A DNA stretch of 64,000 nt. Source: Spongilla lacustris (lineage: Eukaryota > Porifera > Demospongiae > Spongillida > Spongillidae). The notes below the pieces were generated by a model. That model ran no database searches. It saw only the letters and a list, made by a program, of their open reading frames with translations, and was not told where the DNA came from. Location of the stretch: contig OX442437.1 in the NCBI GenBank assembly GCA_949361645.1, positions 569,075 through 633,074 on the forward strand, in the 5' to 3' direction. This document shows, piece by piece, positions 26,030 to 37,737 of the stretch (position 1 is its first letter; each line of letters opens with the position of its first letter). The translations under genes and the position numbers were made by a program.

Positions 26030-26418
26030 TGCAGCCTTTTTAGCCCTCCCAATCTATCCTCCTGTCTCTGCAGCCCTCCCAATCTATCCTCCTGTCTCTG
26101 CAGCCCTCCCAATCTATCCTCCTGTCTCTGCAGCCCTCCCAATCTATCCTCCTGTCTCTGCAGCCCTCCCAATCTATCCTCCTGTCTCTGCAACCCTCCC
26201 AATCCATCCTCCTGTCTCTGCAGCCCTCCCAATCCATCCTCCTGTCTCTGCAGCCCTCCCAATCTATCCTCCTGCCTCTGCAGCCCTCCCAATCTATCCT
26301 CCTGTCTCTGCAGCCCTCCCAATCCATCCTCCTGTCTCTGCAGCCCTTCCAATCTATCCTCCTGTCTCTGCAGCCCTCCCAATCTATCCTCCTGTCTCTG
26401 CAGCCCTCCCAATCCATC
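26030..26418 (+). repeat. 30-bp minisatellite with acceptor-like units
   Basis: About 13 copies of ccctcccaatctatcctcct plus gtctctgcag. Each unit has a pyrimidine tract ending in CTGCAG, like a 3' splice site. All frames are open (PPVSAALPIY and QRQEDRLGGL decapeptides) because the unit is 10 codons. Confidence 0.92.
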
Positions 26419-27300
26419 CGACCCCATCCTTGAAAAGTTGGAGATTATAAGGCTTTTCATAAATGCTAAATAGTAAATACAGAACCAAAACAAAACTCAT
26501 TGTGCCTGCTCTGGGGCACCACACCCAGTACATTCTTCAAAAGCAAATGTGGTGTTCATATTCTAGCATTGATGGCAAGATAAGGATGGGACAGGGCCCA
26601 TTCCAGAACATATTATTAATGATGGTTTAATTGCATATAAGTATATACATGGTTTGGAAATACAATTGAGATACAGCAATAAAGTTTGGCAAGAAGAATG
26701 TTTTTTAATGGTCAGTCTTTCAACCCACCCTATATGACAGCTGCCATGATCTGTATGAGAGTATCAAAATTTTACCACAGGTTAAAGCCCACAATATCTA
26801 AGAACATCCATTTGTAAAAAATCTTCTGGAGACCCCCCAGAGATCAGTGTTTCTTTAGTTCATACGACCTGAATGGAGTTGTACGATGTAACTGTTTGGA
26901 ATAGAGACCAGTGCTTTTTGAGGTCCTATGGGGTGCCAATGTGCTCTAAGGTGGACAGGAGGGTTCCAGTGTCACCAGTTGGAGCTTCCAACACTGGATG
27001 ACTATATAGATATCTTCCAGTTTGCATGAAATGTAAGTGGAGGACTATGAAGTAAACATTCTGCAGCTGGGCACATAGCAACCGTGTGATAAGTACAGCC
27101 ACTGTACAAATGTCCATGCATCCATGATATCCTCAACGTCAGGTTTGGTAAGTAAGGATGGTGACCACGTAGCTACATGATTCAGGACCACTGTGATGTC
27201 AGCTGCTCCTGTACAGAAGAGTTTTATTGTTTACTGAGTGTGTGCATAAGTTATGCTATCAATGTCGTATATAGGCACAATAAATGAACATGAAAATGCT
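26419..27300. other. Noncoding, nothing recognised
   Basis: Unique AT-rich sequence with scattered stops. Confidence 0.4.
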
Positions 27301-27305
27301 GTGAA

Positions 27306-27645
27306 TCACAACAACAAGACAAAATAATGTCCCGCTGGAAGGTCTGTAACATTGGCGCTATCATATTTGCTATGTATAATCTCACATCCCTGCCAAGTCT
27401 CCGTTCTAAGCTTTGAATGTTTGTCGTATTCAGTCTTCTGATGTTGAGCAGCCTGCTGCAAGTGGCTTATCCCAAACTCTTTGAGATGATCGAATTTGAC
27501 TTGGTCCCTTGTCAGTGCAAGATACCACTTCACACATTGCTGCTAGGATATGATGTAATGCTACCATAATTGATGTAATCTTTTAAACGCCGAATGCATA
27601 TCTACCAACCTTTTGCACATTATGAGAAAGCCTATAATGAGTACA
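27306..27645 (-). repeat. CpG-rich repeat family copy with a short open frame
   Basis: On the minus strand, aggttggtagatatgcattc and cctagcagcaatg followed by gtgaagtggtatcttgcact match the family at 1.3-1.95 kb. The attached frame (DHLKEFGISHLQQAAQHQKT then EYDKHSKLRT) vaguely resembles the C-terminal part of retrotransposon integrases, which is uncertain. Confidence 0.35.
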
Positions 27646-27746
27646 GTTTTTAAAACATATTACCATGTACATTTACATGTAATTTGAAACATTTTGCATA
27701 CATGTAGTGTTGTCATGGTGCTATTAGCTTACATACTGTTCCACAG

Positions 27747-30700
27747 TGCTGGTGGTGGTGTGGTGATGGTGGGTATGGAGCAGGAACCACACAGAGCTCA
27801 AGACTGGAGTGAACTACCCATTGTCAGGTATGGCCACACCTCCTGTATGGTAATTTGTGGATGACCTATAATGTTTGATACTATAAATAGCTTACTGTGT
27901 ACATACATGTAGTATCTGTTGCTACTATGGTAGCTAGAGGCCATCCCTTCATGTGTGTGTGTGTTGGCCAGTCTTTGTAGCTAGGGATCCATCCATTTTT
28001 GTGTTCATGAATTTGTGCAATTGAACAACCAGACATGTCAAAAATCCATTAAAACCATCAACTTTGAGCCAGACTCATATAACAATTGGTGTTGATTGGC
28101 CACTGGAGATAAGTGGTCAATTGTTCTCAGCTAAGCAGGGCAACTGCAGGTTGTAAGCTGTCATTAGTACATGTAGAACCACCAGATTTACATTCATAGC
28201 TACATGTATCCCACAGTGTGAGTTGCAAGTGTGGTTAAATTGTTGGAAAAGGTCTAAAGCAGGAAAACTAGTAATCCTGTTACAATGTGTGCACATGTGC
28301 TGGGCATATCTGTACACCTTGGTTGGCATCATTGCACGTGTAGATAACTGCCTGCCTAAGGCATGTAGGTACATATGGATCGCTTATTGTTTCTCTTTAA
28401 ACTTCTCCTGAATCAGGAGACCACACTAGTATGTAATGAATGCACACTGTGCTATAGTCAGTAGCTGTACGTAAGCATAACTTTCTCCCCTCCCCTTTAC
28501 CACCTATTGCTTCTGACAACCATAGGACACTGAGGATCACAGGGCATCCACATTGAAACAATGTTTAATATATCAGATATCCATCTAACGGAAATACATG
28601 TACATTGATGCCTAACCCAAAAAGCACAAATCCATGTTTGTAAATGGCATTAATTGTGTATTGATGTGTAACTTGGACCTTCTTTCAGAGCATGTTCCCC
28701 CCATAAGCATGTTACTACTTCTATTGCAGGCAACACTGTTTGATTCCAGTTGATGCACACCTTCACCTAGGCAACTTCCTGTATGAAGAAAATCCTGTTT
28801 GGATGAAGTATCAGTAAGTAACTTGCAGTTATGGGTGTGGCCTTTGTTGATCAGGTTGACCTTTGCACTCAGGGCTCCAGTGACCAGTGAAGTCCTCACC
28901 TCATGGTACCAGGAGAGGGCAAGGGAGATAGAGCAATATGCTGGCCAGGTAGGCCTGGGGAGGGGGCCAGGTAGGCCTGGGGAAGGGGCACTAAGCACCT
29001 CATGTTACCAGGAGAGGGCGGTAGGGCTGGGAAGGGGGCACTAGAATGTCCATGTGTATAAAACTGAGCACTGCTTCCAATGTTTGTGTCAACAAGATAT
29101 ATATTTACCATGGTAAAATATCCATACACTTTGCTTGTCCCCACCTACTTTTACTGCATTTATTAGGACATCATGTAAAAGTGCTGTACATTCACTCATC
29201 ATAGAGATGGTGTGGTATGTTAACATGCCAGGTCAGCAGGGATTTATCTGGCTTTTATTTATGATGGGTGGGTTGGCAACTGGGCATGGGTGGGTTATGT
29301 CAACCATGGAAGCTATAATGTGTCATATGCGCGCCAGAATTCAATGGTGTACAATCAATTCATGAATGATTCATAGTGTAGTAATAGTTACATACATGTA
29401 TAAACAACAGCATGCACAAATCACATACAGTACATAGCGATGCATATGCAAAAACTATTTTACCCTGTAATTACGCCATAAATAAAAAACTCCATTGATA
29501 TATTTCCTATATGCCGCAATATTTTCCATTTTGCCTCGAGGATCAGGAATATCTGGTAAAAGACCTTCCGCAACCTAAACCACCTACCCCACCAGCACGA
29601 ACCCACACCAGCTGCTTTTGAGAACGGATTGTCTCTCGATATTTTAGCAATAGTATTTTAAATAATGCCTACCGATAGGCCTAATGGTACTAATTAATAC
29701 CTCATTCAGGCGATTTGTCTTAACGCGATGCAAACGGCACATTACGTGTACTTTTTTGTGATCACAAATGAATACCTGGGGGCGGAGGGGTTTATATGGC
29801 AATGAAATCATTCATAGTCATGCAGCGGATTGAAACAATCACGCCAGCAACCAATTAACTATAAAAAGCTATACCATCTAATATAATTTTTACAGGTGGG
29901 TAAGCCTGAAAGTTACGGGTGGGTAAAGGGTGGGTCAGATAAATCCCTGAGGTGTATATCATGAATTTCAGAAATGATCATGTATCTAGAGAATGCACAT
30001 ACTCTGTCATGGTCTGGGCAATTGCCCATCCATCCTCATCTAAGCCCTACCCTTGTAGCAAGAATCTCATTAACAAAGCTGACATGGTGGCAGCTGGAAA
30101 ACTATGGTTTAGAGAACTGAAGAAGCTTCAGGTTGAAGCCTTCCTATATTATTCACTACTCAGTCCGAATGATAAATAAGTTGGGAAACATTGCTAATGT
30201 TTTCTGCGATGATGGTGCTTCTTTCAAGAGAAAACTCGGTCAATACCATCCCACAAGCCACGCAAACAACATGATTTGTTGCTATAGATCTACTGAGTAT
30301 TATATAATAGTAAATAAAAAAAAGTCAGGGTATTCTTTTCTAGTGCTACATGTGTTGTTAACCTTGACTATATATTCATAGCTACTGTACCTTCCAAGAA
30401 TCACTCCGGCATTATTAAGTACAGAACAACAGTAATACAGTTACAAACCTGTGTGTGTTGAAGGTTCACTTCTTTCACTTCATCAGGTGGACAATGCTCT
30501 TTGTCTTGTGGAGCTAGGCATTGATAATGGAGTGAAGGTAGGCCATTCCAAGGTCATGGGAAGGTGATAACTTCTCCTTCCTGTTCATGTTTCCATTTCT
30601 CCACCTCCCTATCCCCCTTTATCCTCCCTCCCTCCCTCCCTCCCTCCCTCCCTCCCTCCCTCCCTCCCTCCCTCCCTCCCTCCCTCCCTCCCTCCCTCCC

Positions 30701-33323
30701 TCCCTCCCTCCCTCCCTCCCTCCCTCCCTCCCTCCCTCCCTCCCTCCCTCCCTCCCTCCCTCCCTCCCTCCCTCCCTCCCTCCCTCCCTCCCTCCCTCCC
30801 TCCCTCCCTCCCTCCCTCCCTCCCTCCCTCCCTCCCTCCCTCCCTCCCTCCCTCCCTCCCTCCCTCCCTCCCTCCCTCCCTCCCTCCCTCCCTCCCTCCC
30901 TCCCTCCCTCCCTCCCTCCCTCCCTCCCTCCCTCCCTCCCTCCCTCCCTCCCTCCCTCCCTCCCTCCCTCCCTCCCTCCCTCCCTCCCTCCCTCCCTCCC
31001 TCCCTCCCTCCCTCCCTCCCTCCCTCCCTCCCTCCCTCCCTCCCTCCCTCCCTCCCTCCCTCCCTCCCTCCCTCCCTCCCTCCCTCCCTCCCTCCCTCCC
31101 TCCCTCCCTCCCTCCCTCCCTCCCTCCCTCCCTCCCTCCCTCCCTCCCTCCCTCCCTCCCTCCCTCCCTCCCTCCCTCCCTCCCTCCCTCCCTCCCTCCC
31201 TCCCTCCCTCCCTCCCTCCCTCCCTCCCTCCCTCCCTCCCTCCCTCCCTCCCTCCCTCCCTCCCTCCCTCCCTCCCTCCCTCCCTCCCTCCCTCCCTCCC
31301 TCCCTCCCTCCCTCCCTCCCTCCCTCCCTCCCTCCCTCCCTCCCTCCCTCCCTCCCTCCCTCCCTCCCTCCCTCCCTCCCTCCCTCCCTCCCTCCCTCCC
31401 TCCCTCCCTCCCTCCCTCCCTCCCTCCCTCCCTCCCTCCCTCCCTCCCTCCCTCCCTCCCTCCCTCCCTCCCTCCCTCCCTCCCTCCCTCCCTCCCTCCC
31501 TCCCTCCCTCCCTCCCTCCCTCCCTCCCTCCCTCCCTCCCTCCCTCCCTCCCTCCCTCCCTCCCTCCCTCCCTCCCTCCCTCCCTCCCTCCCTCCCTCCC
31601 TCCCTCCCTCCCTCCCTCCCTCCCTCCCTCCCTCCCTCCCTCCCTCCCTCCCTCCCTCCCTCCCTCCCTCCCTCCCTCCCTCCCTCCCTCCCTCCCTCCC
31701 TCCCTCCCTCCCTCCCTCCCTCCCTCCCTCCCTCCCTCCCTCCCTCCCTCCCTCCCTCCCTCCCTCCCTCCCTCCCTCCCTCCCTCCCTCCCTCCCTCCC
31801 TCCCTCCCTCCCTCCCTCCCTCCCTCCCTCCCTCCCTCCCTCCCTCCCTCCCTCCCTCCCTCCCTCCCTCCCTCCCTCCCTCCCTCCCTCCCTCCCTCCC
31901 TCCCTCCCTCCCTCCCTCCCTCCCTCCCTCCCTCCCTCCCTCCCTCCCTCCCTCCCTCCCTCCCTCCCTCCCTCCCTCCCTCCCTCCCTCCCTCCCTCCC
32001 TCCCTCCCTCCCTCCCTCCCTCTCATCACTTTGCCTTCTTCCCTTAGGGACTGGAGGTCATTCATCATCACCTGAAGACTCTGCACACTCTGGTGTATCA
32101 GGTTTGTCATGATGTGGTATATGGTCAGAGCTCCTACCATAGCAACCACTTGTGACCATAGCAACCATGGTGACCATTTCTGTGTGCATTTCCTCCCAGA
32201 GCAATGGAAGCCCAACAGTCACCTTGTCTCAGATGGAGTCCACATCAGACCTTGAGAAACTTCACCTGATGACAAAAGAGGTACGTCATACACCTCATTT
32301 GATTGGTGTGTGCATGATGGGACAATGATGTTGTCGTGGTTACTGAGTATAACTCCAGAGCACTATCTCTAAATATCTGGCCAGCCAGCCCTAGTAATAA
32401 ATGTGTAAAATCATTTGTCAAGATGTGGGTGGGTGTGGTTAGGAATCTGCCATGGTAACTGATGTGTATACTGTGGGCCCTAGGATGAGTTATAGCCAAG
32501 TTAATTAACTAAGCTGAATAACTGCTTGCTATCATTCCCAGGCCCGGAGTGGACTCGCCTTCATTGCAGCCTTCTGCCTCAAGGCTGTGCCCTTCCTCTC
32601 TCGCGTGGAGAGCCTGGAGGGACAGCAGAAGAGAAGGGACTTACTTGAGCAGTACATGGTCTCCATTGCCAAGGTACACTGTACAACCATTAATTAGCAA
32701 CAATGTTTGTGTCACTTTATACTGTGTAGCTATGATATGCATTCCCTTCCACTCTTAGGATGACCTTGTATCATGCCAAGCTATATTTCAGCAATCTGCA
32801 AAAAAGGTGTGGGCTTTAAATAGAATATAGCGATAGGACATCTGTATTATGTGTATATCTTACCTCCTGGTAGGTTGCCTCACAGCCTCAGGTGCGGGCA
32901 ATAATTAGAGATGTTGGGGACATGATGTCGCTTGCACTCAAATGTGTGTACGCTTGTGAGAGGTGAGGGAGATGCTCTAGCTTAGGGGCACCACCAAAAT
33001 AGCTTTGTGTTTACAAGCAGGTGTGATCAACTGGATGCTGCAGATAAGATCCTGGAGTGTCTGCCTGTGGGTACCACAGGGTCAGTTGAGAACAAAATGT
33101 CTGTAGGGGCTAAGTGATGACAGTTGCATTCCATTAACCAATCAGATTGTCAGAAGAACTTGTTGTTCTGCACAGGGAGATAGATAAGTTGGAAGACCAC
33201 CTCAGGTGAGGCCTTCACTTTGGATGAGTGTCCCCTAACCCTGACCTTGCAGTGCTATGGAGATCCTGAACCTCTATGGGACACAGAAACCTATCAGCCA
33301 CATAAGAGACATCCAGGTACAAG

Positions 33324-33392
<69 letters not shown>

Positions 33393-33704
33393 TGTGTGCG
33401 TGCGTGCGTGCGTGCGTGTGTGTGTGTGTGCGCGTGTGTATATGTGTGTGTTAATGTGTGTGCGTGCATGTGTGCAAGTGTGTGTATTTGCTTGTTTCTG
33501 TTATACATGTACACACATGTACATCATGGGTACTGGGATTTTGTTGTGTTTGTTACAGGGATAAATGCATGTAAGTGCATACATGTACATGTTACTATGT
33601 GTGGTGCCTGCACATGTGATGTTTTGGTGGCCACACCTCCAGGACAGTCCAGCTGAGGCTGAGCAGCTGATGGTGAGGCTGACAAGAGGAGCCAGCAGGC
33701 AGCA
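27747..33704 (+). CDS. NBAS: NBAS exons: central Sec39 region
   Basis: Exons: 27,747-27,827 ([18 protein letters not shown]), 28,730-28,813 ([18 protein letters not shown]), 28,873-28,948 ([20 protein letters not shown]), 30,487-30,537 ([17 protein letters not shown]), 32,048-32,101 ([18 protein letters not shown]), 32,200-32,280 ([20 protein letters not shown]), 32,542-32,673 ([20 protein letters not shown]), 32,759-32,806, 32,874-32,962 ([17 protein letters not shown]), 33,021-33,080 ([17 protein letters not shown]), 33,176-33,205 ([10 protein letters not shown]), 33,253-33,316 ([20 protein letters not shown]) and 33,643-33,704 ([18 protein letters not shown]). The [20 protein letters not shown] junction and LECLP motif match NBAS closely. 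The donor at 33,080 was chosen because it keeps the frame. The intron 30,538-32,047 holds the second CCCT array. Confidence 0.9.
29232..29955. mobile_element. Possible short-TIR element in NBAS intron
   Basis: cagggatttatctg near 29,238 is inverted as cagataaatccctg near 29,937, and both are followed inward by GGGTGGG/CCCACCC-rich sequence. An unidentified frame (29,952-30,179, plus) lies just outside. Support is the 14-bp TIR only. Confidence 0.35.
30625..32021. repeat. Pure (CCCT)n array, about 349 units
   Basis: About 1,396 bp of perfect repeats filling most of an NBAS intron and ending about 27 bp before the acceptor at 32,047. Same orientation as the 2.1-3.9 kb array, so the template strand of NBAS is (GGGA)n in both. 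Confidence 0.97.
33325..33480. repeat. (TG)n microsatellite
   Basis: TG run with a tgcg block, intronic, just after the donor at 33,317. Confidence 0.9.
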
Positions 33705-33711
33705 GTAAGTG

Positions 33712-33990
33712 CTCCCTAAGGGGGGGTGTGCCCCTTCCCTCTTAGGGGTGTGTGTGTGCCCCTTCTCTCTATCAGGGGTGTGTGCCCCTCCTCTCCCTAA
33801 GGGGTGTGTGCCCCTCCCCTCCCTAAGGGGTGTGTGCCCCTCCCCTCCCTAGGGTGTGTGTGCCCCTCCCTAAGGGGCGTGTGCCCCTCCTCTCCCTAAG
33901 GGATGTGTGCCCCTCCCCTCCCTAAGGGGTGTGTGCCCCTCCTCTCCCTCAGGGGTGTGTGCCCCTTCACCTAGGGGTGTGTGCCCTTTG
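33712..33990 (+). repeat. About 27-bp minisatellite in NBAS intron
   Basis: About ten imperfect copies of aggggtgtgtgcccctcctc plus tccctaa between the exons ending 33,704 and starting 34,012. Confidence 0.85.
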
Positions 33991-34011
33991 AGCTGAGTGC
34001 TTCCCCACCAG

Positions 34012-37000
34012 ACCATCTGGGTCCCAGGAGACATTCTGGAAGAACTTGCTCCAGCACCTGCTGACCCTGAGGGGGAGGGTGTTCACCTGTGTGGAGCCTC
34101 CCACCTGCTACCAGGTTAGCCACAAGCTTCTAAAGCTCTCTCACCTTGGGTGTTCATGGGAGGTCCTACTTGAGAGATAATAGCCTCTGAGTCATGAGGG
34201 GTGGAGTTGTGGGTTATAGGAAGGTCTTGGTGGTGGTATAATAATGTATACTCCTCCCCCAGGTGTTTACTGAGAGCCTCTTGTGTTCTGGACAAGAGGC
34301 TAACATTCAGTTGGCCTGCCAGCTGCTCACCACATCTCTCCAGTGTCCAGTGCCCAGACCCGAGCAGCAGTCCAGCAAGGCCACGCCCACTTCGGGTTCT
34401 CCTACCAGCTGCCCTATGACAAGTCTGTTGACCTTGTGGTCCATGCTGCCAGGGAGTACTTCAATTCAGCTGCCAGCCTTAGAGACAGGGACATGACCCT
34501 GACAAGGTAAGAAGTGGGTCCCCCTCCTCCCCAGGTCATGCCTTGCTCTAATTGGTCCCCCTCCTCCCCAGGTCATGCCTAGCTCTAATTGGTCCCCTCC
34601 TCCTCCTCAGGTCATGCCTAGCTCTAATTGGTCCCCCTCCTCCTCCCCAGGTCATGCCTAGCTCTAATTGGTCCCCTCCTCCTCCCCAGGTCATGCCTAG
34701 CTCTAATTGGTCCCCCTCCTCCTCCCCAGGTCATGCCTAGTTCTAATTGGTCCCCTCCTCCTCCCCAGGTCATGCCTAGCTCTAATTGGTCCCCCTCCTC
34801 CTCCCCAGGTCATGCCTAGCTCTAATTGGTCCTCCTCCTCCCCAGGTCATGCCTAGCTCTAATTGGTCCCCCTCCTCCCCAGGTCATGCCTAGCTCTAAT
34901 TGGTCCCCTCCTCCTCCCCAGGTCATGCCTAGCTCTAATTGGTCCCCCTCCTCCTCCCCAGGTCATGCCTAGCTCTAATTGGTCCCACTCCTCATCCCCA
35001 GGTCATGCCTTGCTCTAATTGGTCCCCCTCCTCCCCAGGTCATGCCTAGCTCTAATTGGTCCCCTCCTCCTCCCCAGGTCATGCCTAGCTCTAATTGGTC
35101 CCCTCCTCCTCCCCAGGTCATGCCTAGCTCTAATTGGTCCCCCTCCTCCTCCCCAGGTCATGCCTAGCTCTAATTGGTCCCTCCTCCCCAGGTCATGCCT
35201 AGCTCTAATTGGTCCCCCCTCCTCCTCCCCAGGTCGTGCCTAGCTCTCATCAAAGATTGCCCTCCTGCTGTTCAGTCTGAGTTGAATCTGCTTGCTGCCC
35301 TGGACATCCTGGAGGGGTGTGGTCTGTGCCTCCTCCCCCTCCAGGTGAGGCTGTGTGAGAACAAGCTGGACATCATCAGGAGGGTACTGGAGGCGTGTCC
35401 AGAGGCCTACAGGCAGAGTGAGAAGGTGGGTGGGGAGGAGGGAAAGGTTACCTGGGGAGGAGGGAAAGGATTACCTGGGGAAGAGGGGAAGGTTACCTGG
35501 TGAGGAGGGAAAGGATTACCTGGGGAGGAGGGAAAAGATTAACAATACATGTGGGGAGGCATTGTACATGTAGCTGTATGGTGATAGTTACATGTGCCAG
35601 CTGTATGGTGATAGTTACATGTGCCAGCTGTATGGTGATAGTTACATGTGCCAGCTGTATGGTGATAGTTGCATGTGCCAGCTGTATGGTGATAGTTACA
35701 TGTGCCAGCTGTATGGTGATAGTTACATGTGCCAGCTGTATGGTGATAGTTACATGTGCCTGCTGTATGGTGATAGTTACATGTGCCAGCTGTATGGTGA
35801 TAGTTACATGTGCCAGCTATATGGTGATAGTTACATGTGCCAGCTGTAGTGTTCATTATCAGCTGATCAAAAACATTTCTCATTTTCCCCAGCTGTTCCG
35901 TTTAGCTCACCTGCTGGGGTTGGATGGAGTAAACATGCCTGTTGCCATGCCAATAGCAGGAGTGCCCATCCCTTCTGGTCAGGGCCACACCTCCATCCTG
36001 ATTGCTAATGCTGCCATTGAGGTGAGGTGTGGTTATTGTAACCAATGGTAACCAGTTGTGTTCACTTCTCCAGAAGGGAGACTTCAGGGTTGCCCACAAG
36101 CTGTGCTCTCAGCTAATGTCCGCTCACTTCTCACCAGCATGGGAGGTGTGCAGGTAGGTCACCCCTCTCCTCCCCAGTCCCATGTCCACTGGAACATGTC
36201 CTAATAACCAAAATATAACTTCACAACAACTTTTGAGAAGAGACACATGTAGTATGATTGTTTCTCATGACAACCACTTAAGGTGGGCGTTAGGGATAGT
36301 CCCCATATAAATTTATAGATGTTGTGGCTGGTTGTAAATACCAATACATGTACCAGTACTGGCAATGAATATAATGAAATTTCTAAGTGGATGAATACAT
36401 AATTTTCATCCCGTGGTATAATGGCCCACTTTATTGGTTTCCAATTACATGTGGTTTTTGTAAGTCATATTCATAGCAATCACAGATACACAGGAATGAA
36501 AACCCCCACATTTTACTGAATGTATGTTACTTCACTTTCATGATAGCCAGTACTGTAAAGGCCAGAGACATACACATGGGAACTTATTGCATGCAACTCA
36601 AATGAATATAGTAAAAGTTCTGTAATTGTTTAGTTTACTGATGGTTTGCGGAACGTTTACCCATGTTCATTTGAGTTGCATGCGAGAAGTCCACAGTAAG
36701 TCGCCCGTGTATGCCAGCAAACATATTGTTATTTTTAAAAAGCCACCCCAGTGTTAATGTTTGCATACATGCAGTAATACTTTAACACTGTGGTGTAGAG
36801 ATGAAACCTTGCAATCACACTGGGCACACACCTCCACCACCACACTGGGCACACACCTCCACCACCACACTGGGCACACACCTCCACCACCACACTGGGC
36901 ACACACCTCCACCACCACACTGTGCACACATCTCCACCACCACACTGTGCACACACCTCCACCACCACACTGTGCACACATCTCCACCACCACACTGGGC

Positions 37001-37270
37001 ACACACCTCCACCACCACACTGTGCACACATCTCCACCACCACACTGGGCACACACCTCCACCACCACACTGGGCACACCTCCATCACCACACTGGGCAC
37101 ACACCTCCACCGCCACACTGACCCTGCCCCTCCTCCCCAGGAAGCTTGCCAGTCAGGAGCAGTTCAGAGAGCTGCACAGCAAACTTGAGCTCACCGGCTT
37201 TGTCCTCACTCACTGCCCAGGGGAGGACCTGAGACATGTGCTCAAGGAGAGAGGCCACATCGAGGTCCAG
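34012..37270 (+). CDS. NBAS: NBAS exons: second central block, with one frameshift
   Basis: Exons: 34,012-34,114 (TFWKNLLQHLLTLRGRVFTC), 34,263-34,506 (VFTESLLCSGQEANIQLACQ then FSYQLPYDKSVDLVVHAARE), 35,233-35,425 (KDCPPAVQSELNLLAALDIL then LPLQVRLCENKLDIIRRVLE), 35,893-36,021 (LFRLAHLLGLDGVNMPVAMP), 36,074-36,153 (KGDFRVAHKLCSQLMSAHFS) and 37,141-37,270 (ELTGFVLTHCPGEDLRHVLK). The two halves of 34,263-34,506 are both NBAS-like but in frames differing by two nucleotides; the shift lies about 34,340-34,395. This is either inactivation or a sequencing indel. All other phases agree. Confidence 0.85.
34513..35232 (+). repeat. About 40-bp minisatellite made from a 3' splice site
   Basis: About 18 copies of tcctcctccccag joined to gtcatgcctagctctaattg. 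The real exon start at 35,233 (acceptor tcctcctccccag, then gtcgtgcctagctctcatc) is evidently the last unit, so each repeat is a copy of acceptor plus the first ~17 exon bases. Confidence 0.95.
35572..35848 (+). repeat. 27-bp minisatellite in NBAS intron
   Basis: About ten near-identical copies of ctgtatggtgatagttacat plus gtgccag. The unit is 9 codons, giving open frames on both strands (CQLYGDSYM). Confidence 0.93.
36565..36716. mobile_element. About 150-bp MITE-like inverted repeat
   Basis: gcatgcaactcaaatgaa (left) is inverted as ttcatttgagttgcatgc (right), with outer catacac / gtgtatg ends. A related sequence (gcatgcaactcaaatgagta ... tgtttactgatggtttgc) occurs at 20,387-20,443. Confidence 0.55.
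36817..37125 (+). repeat. 25-bp minisatellite in NBAS intron
   Basis: About 12 copies of cacactgggcacacacctcc plus accac, with a ggg/gtg variant, up to the acceptor at 37,140. Confidence 0.92.
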
Positions 37271-37478
37271 GTATAAAGGGGTGTGGTCATGGGAGGTGTG
37301 GCCATGGGAGAGGAAGGAGGAGATGGTCTGGTATGAGGGCAGGAGGCGAAGGAGGTATGAGGGCACTAATATCATCCAGGTTGGTGGGATTATGGAAATC
37401 CAATCACATTGGCGTACCCATAATTGCATCGGCTGGTTGGATTAAAAAGGACCCAACATGAGCATTGATTGGACATCT

Positions 37479-37690
37479 GATGGTGGGGGTGGGGCACTGC
37501 CATGGATACTTGTGTTGGGGGCGGGGCACTGCCATGGGTACTGGTGTTTGGGGCGGGGTACTGCCATGGGTACTATGTTGGGGGCAGGGCACTGCCGTGG
37601 GTACTGTTGGGGGCGGAGCACTGCTGTGGGTACTGTTGGGGGCGGGGCACTGCCATGGGTACTGGTGTTGGGGGTGGGGCACTGCCAGGT
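37479..37690 (+). repeat. About 31-bp G-rich minisatellite in NBAS intron
   Basis: About seven copies of ggggcggggcactgccatgg plus gtactggtgtt, imperfect in length. Confidence 0.85.
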
Positions 37691-37737
37691 CTACTAACAG
37701 ATGTGGTCTATATTATGTTGGCAGCTGCTGACCACAG

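Noticed and set aside
25857..26493. 161-197-residue frames of PPVSAALPIY or QRQEDRLGGL repeats
   Set aside because: The 30-bp minisatellite unit is 10 stop-free codons on both strands; no conserved flanking coding sequence.
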